From NCBI GenBank assembly GCA_964445525.1, contig CAYULA010000052.1, positions 1-22,939 of the forward strand: a stretch of 22,939 nt of DNA. Reading direction: 5' to 3'. This document shows positions 17,556 to 22,939 of this stretch, piece by piece (within the stretch, counting starts at the first letter, position 1; every line of letters begins with the position of its first letter). Below the pieces are notes generated by a model. The model was not told where the DNA came from. It saw only the letters and a program-made list of their open reading frames with translations, and searched no databases. Origin of the DNA: Penumbrarchaeum sp964445525. Its GTDB lineage: Archaea > Thermoplasmatota > Penumbrarchaeia > Penumbrarchaeales > Penumbrarchaeaceae. The translations under genes and the position numbers were made by a program.

Positions 17556-19838
17556 GTGAAAAGACGGGATCTCATAACAGCTGTGAAGGTCCCCGGGAAC
17601 CACTCCATATTCCATTACGGGGTCCTTATGATAACGGTCCTGATCCTTCTACAGTCCTTCAAGGAGACCGTATCCTCGATATATTACTACAATCTGGTGG
17701 AACTCGGTCTCACTCCCTGGATACTGGCATTACTGATCTTTCTTGCACCGCTTCTGACAGGTCCCCTTGCTTTGAAATTGAAATGGAGGAACACCTATCT
17801 GCTGCTGGGTGCCGTCATGGCATCAAGCAGACTCCCGATGGGTTTGGGTCTTGAACAACCGTACCATCTGTTCTTTTCCCTGGCAGCTCTGGCATCATCT
17901 TCCACCATGCTGTCGATCTTCTTTGCACTTCAAAGAAGGGAGAGAAAGCTCGATCCCGATGTTTTCTCATCCCAGTCCATGACCGTCTCATTCGTGGTGG
18001 CGCTAATGATAATGGTCTCATTAAGGGTCGCCGGTTCCGGTCTGGACATTTCCATCGTGCCCAAAGCCGCAGGATTCCTTCTCTCACCTGCCCTTTCCGG
18101 AATCATCTCTCTGGGCATGGGGGCTATGATATACTGTCAGAGAAGGAGCTGCCTTCTGGATGATACCAGGGAATCCGACGAGGAACCGGGGTATTCGATA
18201 ACAGGAGGAGCATCTGATTCATGGATGCCTGCAATAGGTCTCGGAGCTTTCGTATTCGTTTCGACAACTGTCATAACCGATCCCCATCTTATAACCGGAT
18301 GGACGGGAGAGGATTTCACAACCGCATCCTCCTTCACGGTCATCTCCATGGGTCTGTTCTCGTTTTCATTGATTTCGGGCATGTCCTGGCTTATGGCCCT
18401 GAGAAGGGGGTTTTCAAATCCCTGGGGAGCTCTTCTCGGAAATGCCATTCTGATCGGGGGAGCTTTCAACATATTCTACCTCGGGATCAACCTCGGAGTG
18501 ATACCACTGGCATTCACCTGGATAGCACTGGTGGACCTGTGGTTGATACTGGATGCCATGTCCGATTATAAGCCATTTTCCGGGGAGCCAATGGAGATCG
18601 AGAGAGAGGACGGAACAAGGAGGACCATCGGATTCTCCTCGGTTAAGAAGAAGAGGAGGTCACCGGCTCATTTCGGTGTTATCGTAACCATCGGTCTGGG
18701 CCTTGCTTTTGTACTTGTCCTCCTGGTAGCATATTCTCTCAACTGGTCCTTTTTACCTCTGGGAAGTATGTTCAAGGGCGGCATTACCGTGATTATGATG
18801 CTCTCCGTGGTCCTTCTCGCGGTGGGAGGTTTCACCTGCTCCAAGGGAAGCGCCGAGGAGCCCGCATCCAACCTCCAGAAGAGATTGAAGCTCGGAATGG
18901 GTTCGCCTACGGTGGCCGCAGGAGAGGGTTCGGGCCATCTGCACCTCGGTGAGGGAAAACCGACCAGGCTCAGGAACCTCTTCATATCGATGGGATCCGC
19001 CACAATGGCCATGATACTGATAACGGGCGGTCTGACCATTGCATTCCATTCTGTAAAGGTAGATGAGACCGAGCTCGAGGCGGGAGATATACTTACAGTG
19101 GTGACATACAACATTCATCACGGTTTCGATAATTCCGGGAGGATCGATCCCGTTTTACACCTCGAGGAACTGGAGGGTCTGGATCCCGACATCGTATTCT
19201 TGCAGGAAGCAGATTCGCTCAGGATACCCGAGGGGAACTTCGATCCGGGTGCCTACATCGCAAACAAGCTGAAGATGTTCTATTTCAGAGGGGGGGACCC
19301 AGGAATGGGAAATCCGGGTACGGGAATTCTATCCCGATTCCCCCTGGATGACCTGGAGATTATCAAACTGAGATCGGATGGGATACAGAGAATAGCTGTA
19401 AAATGCACAGCTGACCTCGGGGCCGTTGAGGTGGTCCTGATCAACACCCATTTCGGCCTGGAAGAGGATGAGAGGGAGAAGCAGTTCGAGGACCTCTTCG
19501 CCCTAATCGACGAGACCGATAACGGAACCTTGATTGTCGGGGGAGATCTGAATACGGAACCCGACGAGGAGATGATCGGGCCGCTCAATCCGGAGATATT
19601 CGGCGGGGATACCGAATTGAACAGGACCTCATATGATCTCAAAAGCGCCTGGCATTCTACAGAGGAGGGAAAAGCCGATCCGGACAGGCCAACATATCCC
19701 GCGAAAGGTCTGGATCATGAAAAGAAACATATCGATTACATACTCGTATCCGACGATCTTGAGGTTGTCGAGGCAGGAATAGAACCCGGAGAGGGGGCCT
19801 CGGATCACAGACCGGTATGGACGAGGTTGAAGATATAG
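17556..19838 (+). CDS. Multi-spanning membrane protein with C-terminal endonuclease/exonuclease/phosphatase (EEP) domain
   Basis: Residues 1-500 contain about 13 hydrophobic segments (clear ones near 19-36, 52-73, 102-124, 165-191 and 375-396). Residues 510-760 form a complete EEP (DNase I-like) hydrolase domain. Its catalytic motifs are all present: TYNIHHG (N519), FLQEAD (E551), NTHFG (H632), GGDLNTEP (D664, N666), HIDYILVS (D727) and SDHRPV (D750, H751). The family cleaves phosphodiester or phosphomonoester bonds with a divalent metal; substrates range from DNA to phosphoinositides and sphingomyelin. Fusion to a polytopic membrane domain suggests a lipid or membrane-associated substrate. 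An odd number of segments would put the domain outside the cell, but my count is rough. The architecture recalls eukaryotic CWH43/PGAP2IP; that link is inference. The start is GTG 17556, with a weak AAAGGGG ribosome site, and an in-frame stop lies just upstream. Confidence 0.85.
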   Translation: MKRRDLITAVKVPGNHSIFHYGVLMITVLILLQSFKETVSSIYYYNLVELGLTPWILALLIFLAPLLTGPLALKLKWRNTYLLLGAVMASSRLPMGLGLEQPYHLFFSLAALASSSTMLSIFFALQRRERKLDPDVFSSQSMTVSFVVALMIMVSLRVAGSGLDISIVPKAAGFLLSPALSGIISLGMGAMIYCQRRSCLLDDTRESDEEPGYSITGGASDSWMPAIGLGAFVFVSTTVITDPHLITGWTGEDFTTASSFTVISMGLFSFSLISGMSWLMALRRGFSNPWGALLGNAILIGGAFNIFYLGINLGVIPLAFTWIALVDLWLILDAMSDYKPFSGEPMEIEREDGTRRTIGFSSVKKKRRSPAHFGVIVTIGLGLAFVLVLLVAYSLNWSFLPLGSMFKGGITVIMMLSVVLLAVGGFTCSKGSAEEPASNLQKRLKLGMGSPTVAAGEGSGHLHLGEGKPTRLRNLFISMGSATMAMILITGGLTIAFHSVKVDETELEAGDILTVVTYNIHHGFDNSGRIDPVLHLEELEGLDPDIVFLQEADSLRIPEGNFDPGAYIANKLKMFYFRGGDPGMGNPGTGILSRFPLDDLEIIKLRSDGIQRIAVKCTADLGAVEVVLINTHFGLEEDEREKQFEDLFALIDETDNGTLIVGGDLNTEPDEEMIGPLNPEIFGGDTELNRTSYDLKSAWHSTEEGKADPDRPTYPAKGLDHEKKHIDYILVSDDLEVVEAGIEPGEGASDHRPVWTRLKI

Positions 19839-19884
19839 CAAATGTTTTTGACAGAGGTATCGATTCCCTGACCGGAGGGAGAAC

Positions 19885-21111
19885 TTGGCTAACGAAGATG
19901 ACCCCGTAGAGAAAATGACAGAGGAAATGATGGAATTCACCAGGGAAATTCTTTCAATCCCCGCAATAGCACCGGAATCCGGAGGCAGCGGGGAGATGCG
20001 AAAAGCCGAGCGCATACTGGAGCTTGTCGAGAGATGGGGATTCGATTCCGTAGAGAGGTATGATTCCCCCGATGACAGGGTTCCGGAAGGAAGGAGGCCG
20101 AATATTTTGCTCAGGATCAAAGGAGAGGACCCCGAACTTCCCTCTGTCTGGGTCTTCACACACACCGATGTGGTTCCCCCCGGGGACCTGGAGAAGTGGA
20201 CGGGCGATCCTTATACATTGAGGATAGAGGGAGATAAGATGTTTGCAAGGGGGGTTGAGGACAACGGCCAGGAGCTTGTGTCATCCCTGTTTGCCGCAAA
20301 AGCACTGCTTGATTCGGGGACCAGACCCAAGCGAAACATCAATCTGTTTCTGGTTGCCGACGAAGAGGTGGGATCCGCAAAGGGCATGGTCTACCTGATA
20401 AACGAACATGAAAACCTTTTCGCTAAGGAGGATCTTTTCATTGTTCCGGATGCGGGAGAGGTTGACGGCTCAATGATAGAGGTTGCGGAGAAATCCATAA
20501 TGTGGGTCAGGATCAAGACCGTGGGAAAGTCGGTCCATGCTTCGGTGCCCCAGAAAGGAGTGAATGCCAATCTTTCTGCAATGAGGTTCCTCGTTTCCAT
20601 ACATGACGAACTGAACGATATGTACCCCGACGAGGACCTGCTTTATGATTATCCGAGGTCCTCGTTCGTCCCCTCAAAGAGGGAAGCCAATGTCCCCAAC
20701 GTGAATACCGTTCCAGGGGAGGATGTGAGTTACCTGGATTGCAGGATAATGCCCCACTACAAGGCTGAAGAGGTGCTGGAGTACATCAAAAAGAGGGGCG
20801 TGGAGCATTCGAAGGAGCACGGAGTGGAGATGGAGATAGATACATTGCAATATGAACAGGCGGCCCCGCCGACTCCGCCGGACCACCCAGTGGTCAAGAT
20901 GCTCAGGCTTGCCGTGAGCCAGGTATACGGAGTGGAGGCCACACCCCAGGGCATAGGAGGAGGTACCTGCGCCGCGATCCTGAGGAGAAAAGGATATCCT
21001 GCGGCTGTCTGGTCAAAGATGGAGGATTCCGCCCACATGCCGGACGAATTCGCACTGAAGAGCAACTACATCGGGAACACGAAGGTGTTCCTCAAGGTAT
21101 TCATGATGTGA
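19885..21111 (+). CDS. M20-family metallopeptidase (ArgE/DapE/carboxypeptidase-like)
   Basis: This 408-residue zinc hydrolase should cleave amide bonds of small N-acylated amino acids or dipeptides in the cytoplasm. The di-metal ligands are in place: H93 in FTHTDVVPPG, bridging D126 in GVEDNGQ, catalytic base E160 with ligand E161 in DEEVG, D189 in VPDAGE, and H384 in DSAHMPDEF. A dimerisation (lid) domain with the SVHAS histidine motif sits at about 208-325. The start is TTG at 19885: GGAGGGAGAAC immediately upstream gives a strong Shine-Dalgarno at proper spacing, whereas the first ATG (M11) has none. It follows the membrane EEP gene by 46 bases on the same strand and may be co-transcribed. 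Its end overlaps the convergent Nudix gene by 11 bases. Relatives are named ArgE, DapE or CNDP-type on weak grounds, so no precise substrate is claimed. Confidence 0.93.
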   Translation: MANEDDPVEKMTEEMMEFTREILSIPAIAPESGGSGEMRKAERILELVERWGFDSVERYDSPDDRVPEGRRPNILLRIKGEDPELPSVWVFTHTDVVPPGDLEKWTGDPYTLRIEGDKMFARGVEDNGQELVSSLFAAKALLDSGTRPKRNINLFLVADEEVGSAKGMVYLINEHENLFAKEDLFIVPDAGEVDGSMIEVAEKSIMWVRIKTVGKSVHASVPQKGVNANLSAMRFLVSIHDELNDMYPDEDLLYDYPRSSFVPSKREANVPNVNTVPGEDVSYLDCRIMPHYKAEEVLEYIKKRGVEHSKEHGVEMEIDTLQYEQAAPPTPPDHPVVKMLRLAVSQVYGVEATPQGIGGGTCAAILRRKGYPAAVWSKMEDSAHMPDEFALKSNYIGNTKVFLKVFMM

Positions 21112-21532
21112 GCTCCCATATCCCGGAATCGGAAACTAACTGTTCAACGAGAGGTATGTCTCCTTTCACGAATACCAGGGAACTCATCTCCTCTTTGTCG
21201 ATCCACAGGAGGTCCTGACAGTCGATGGGTTCGGGTTTCCCTTCCAGTATTTCGCATATGTAAAAAAGTAGGACCACGTGCCTGATGTCACCGTCGTTGT
21301 CGTAAACATGGGAGAGGACCTCGTAGAGAGGTCCTGTCTCGATCAAGATCCCGAGTTCTTCTTTCAACTCTCTCTTAAGAGCCTCTTCCGGGTGCTCTCC
21401 GAAGTCTACCTTCCCTCCGGGGAACTCCCATTTGTCGGGTTCGAATCGGGAATCGGAGTGTCGCTTGGCAACAAGGATCTTCCCGTTTTTCGCAATGATG
21501 GCTCCTGTCACGAGCAGAGGACCTTCTGGCAT
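21101..21532 (-). CDS. Nudix hydrolase (MutT-like)
   Basis: The 143-residue protein carries a full Nudix box, GKVDFGEHPEEALKRELKEELGI (about 40-62, matching Gx5Ex7REUxEExGU), preceded by KWEFPGG, which is common in MutT and NTP pyrophosphohydrolases. It should hydrolyse a nucleoside diphosphate linked to another moiety with magnesium. Removal of oxidised nucleotides such as 8-oxo-dGTP is a plausible but unproven role. ATG at 21532 has no Shine-Dalgarno, but CAATAAATC on the minus strand (near 21550-21558) could be a TATA element for a near-leaderless transcript. The 3' end overlaps the M20 gene by 11 bases, convergent. The PKD-repeat gene ends 35 bases upstream on the same strand. Confidence 0.94.
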   Translation of the reverse strand: MPEGPLLVTGAIIAKNGKILVAKRHSDSRFEPDKWEFPGGKVDFGEHPEEALKRELKEELGILIETGPLYEVLSHVYDNDGDIRHVVLLFYICEILEGKPEPIDCQDLLWIDKEEMSSLVFVKGDIPLVEQLVSDSGIWELTS

Positions 21533-21567
21533 TGTATTGAGGATGGGATCGGGTGATTTATTGATTC

Positions 21568-22939
21568 CTATTGTGAGAAAATATCTTCCGTGTTGTCCTC
21601 TGATTGAAGGGGTTCTTCTCCCGATGTTTCCTCCGGCACATCCTTCTTTTTTCTGCTTAATATAAAAACTGCCACACCCGCTCCGACAAGAAGCAAGATG
21701 ACCACTATGATTATGATCAATACGATCGGAGATCCTCCATCACCTTCGGATCTCTTCATCATGGTTTCGGATCCTGAAATAGAAGTATCCTCCATAACTT
21801 CAATACTGGAGGTCCCTTCCAATTTCCCGTATCCGCTCTTCTCTATCGTCCAGGTAACCTGACCTTCCGGGACAGATACCGAAAAAGAACCATCTGTTCC
21901 GGTAGTTGCGGTGTATTGATTTCCACCCGAATCGATGACGGTTACCTTGGCTCCCTGGATGGGGTTGCCGTCCTTGTCCTTGACGATCCCACTCAAGGTC
22001 CCGTTGTCAAGAACGGTCACGGTTATCTTGTCACTACCCCTGTTCAGGAACTGATCTGTCACTGTCAATTCTATCTCGTAGGTCCCGGCTTCTTCGAAAG
22101 TGAAGGTCACAACATCTCCCTCAAGGACCTGCTCCTCTCCATCGTAATCGAATCTCCACTTGTAATTCGATATCCTTCCGTTGTCAGTTGAAGAGGACCC
22201 GTCCAGTGTGACAGTGGTTCCTATCTTCACAGTGAGGTCCTCCCCCGCGGATGCCTTCGGTTTCTTGGTATCCGGGACCTCCACGGTGATTGTGGTTGAA
22301 TCCGAATTGTTCCATTCATCATAGACCGTGAGGGTGACGTCTATGTATCCCTGTCTCTGCAATGTATGATCCAGATCAGGACCTTCAATTATCATATCCT
22401 TATCATCTGTGAAGTTCCAGACATACTTCACTATCCGTCCGTTGTCGGTGGATGATTGTCCGCTCAGTTCCAGAGGATCGCCTTCGATCAATTTTGTACT
22501 GCCAGTGATCACGGCTTCGGGAGATATGGTGTCAATAACGGTTACCTCCAATGAATCCGAATGGGAATTCCCCTCCGAATCAGAAACGGTCAGGGTAATT
22601 GTGTAGTATCCCGGTATGTTGAAAAGGAACGAGGGATTCTCTCCGGATAATGTCTCGGTCCTTCCACCGTAATCAAAGGTCCAGACATATTCCTCGATTA
22701 CATCGTTATCCAGACTCCCCGATCCGTCGAAATCGGCAACCTCACCGTTTTCTATCTCGATGTCAGGACCGGGAACCGAAACGGGATCCTCGGTGTCGAT
22801 CACGGTGACGTAGAAGTAGGAATATCCGAAATTCCCCTCGGAATCGGTTACCTTCAATTGTATCTCGTGTACACCTACCTCGAAGAACCTGAAGGACACA
22901 TCAGGTCCCTTCAACACTTCTTCTTTCCCTTCATGCTGG
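21568..22939 (-). CDS. PKD-repeat surface protein with C-terminal membrane anchor, partial (5' end off the window)
   Basis: The frame is open to the right edge, so the N-terminus is missing; 457 codons are visible. One partial and three complete PKD-type beta-sandwich domains of about 88 residues are seen, each with the pattern LDGSSSTDNG, YxWxFDY and GTYEIELTVTDxxxN. They are followed by a carboxypeptidase-regulatory-like (CarboxypepD_reg) domain beginning GTLSGIVKDKDGNPIQGAKV, then a single membrane helix (IVLIIIIVVILLLVGAGVAVF), a basic stop-transfer RKKK and an acidic tail of about 23 residues. The domains should lie outside the cell, anchored by the C-terminal helix. PKD and CarboxypepD_reg domains serve in adhesion or as spacers on archaeal surface proteins and secreted enzymes. 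The missing N-terminal part could carry a catalytic domain. Confidence 0.92.
   Translation of the reverse strand, partial: QHEGKEEVLKGPDVSFRFFEVGVHEIQLKVTDSEGNFGYSYFYVTVIDTEDPVSVPGPDIEIENGEVADFDGSGSLDNDVIEEYVWTFDYGGRTETLSGENPSFLFNIPGYYTITLTVSDSEGNSHSDSLEVTVIDTISPEAVITGSTKLIEGDPLELSGQSSTDNGRIVKYVWNFTDDKDMIIEGPDLDHTLQRQGYIDVTLTVYDEWNNSDSTTITVEVPDTKKPKASAGEDLTVKIGTTVTLDGSSSTDNGRISNYKWRFDYDGEEQVLEGDVVTFTFEEAGTYEIELTVTDQFLNRGSDKITVTVLDNGTLSGIVKDKDGNPIQGAKVTVIDSGGNQYTATTGTDGSFSVSVPEGQVTWTIEKSGYGKLEGTSSIEVMEDTSISGSETMMKRSEGDGGSPIVLIIIIVVILLLVGAGVAVFILSRKKKDVPEETSGEEPLQSEDNTEDIFSQ

Overview
The window looks like chromosomal DNA from an archaeon, most probably a member of the Thermoplasmatota (my inference). 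The 23S rRNA is archaeal-type. Promoters are TATA-box-like at the expected distance from starts. Several genes appear leaderless while others have GGAGG/GGTGAT Shine-Dalgarno sites. TTG and GTG starts occur. Archaeal marker families are present: an Nre DNA-repair protein and a tandem-thioredoxin protein disulfide oxidoreductase (PDO) relative. The 23S gene has its own upstream region, divergent from hisS, with no 16S or tRNA before it. That fits the unlinked rRNA genes known in Thermoplasma relatives. No mobile element, CRISPR array, tRNA or phage gene was seen, and base composition looks even.

Layout. Positions 1-2540 hold most of a 23S rRNA gene on the minus strand, with its 3' end off the left edge. 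Positions 2541-2866 are the rRNA leader plus a divergent promoter region. hisS (2867-4150, +) is followed by a 1557-residue zinc-ribbon/TPR/helical-repeat protein of unknown role (4234-8907, +). A minus-strand block meets it tail to tail; read in the direction of transcription it is pdxS, an M29-type aminopeptidase homologue, a cysteine-less PDO-like protein and a 1070-residue double FtsX/MacB-like permease. Each has its own plausible promoter or a sizeable gap, so this is a co-oriented run rather than one clear operon. Divergent from pdxS is an Nre-family repair gene (15097-16368, +), whose end overlaps a convergent aminotransferase gene (16348-17463, -). A bidirectional TATA element separates the aminotransferase from a multi-spanning membrane protein with a C-terminal endonuclease/exonuclease/phosphatase domain (17556-19838, +), followed by an M20 peptidase (19885-21111, +). 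A Nudix hydrolase (21101-21532, -) and the C-terminal part of a PKD-repeat membrane-anchored surface protein (21568 to the right edge, -) close the window.

How the genes work together. Most are housekeeping or generalist functions (translation, vitamin B6 synthesis, PLP-dependent transamination, peptide hydrolysis, nucleotide sanitation, DNA repair), and I see no compact pathway. The points most worth a second look are: the giant Zn-ribbon/TPR/coiled-coil protein and its internal hairpin repeat; the PDO fold that has lost both CxxC sites; the membrane-fused EEP protein, which resembles the architecture of eukaryotic CWH43/PGAP2IP; eukaryote-like bases in the peptidyl-transferase centre of the 23S rRNA; and inverted repeats at the pdxS/nre and permease promoters.
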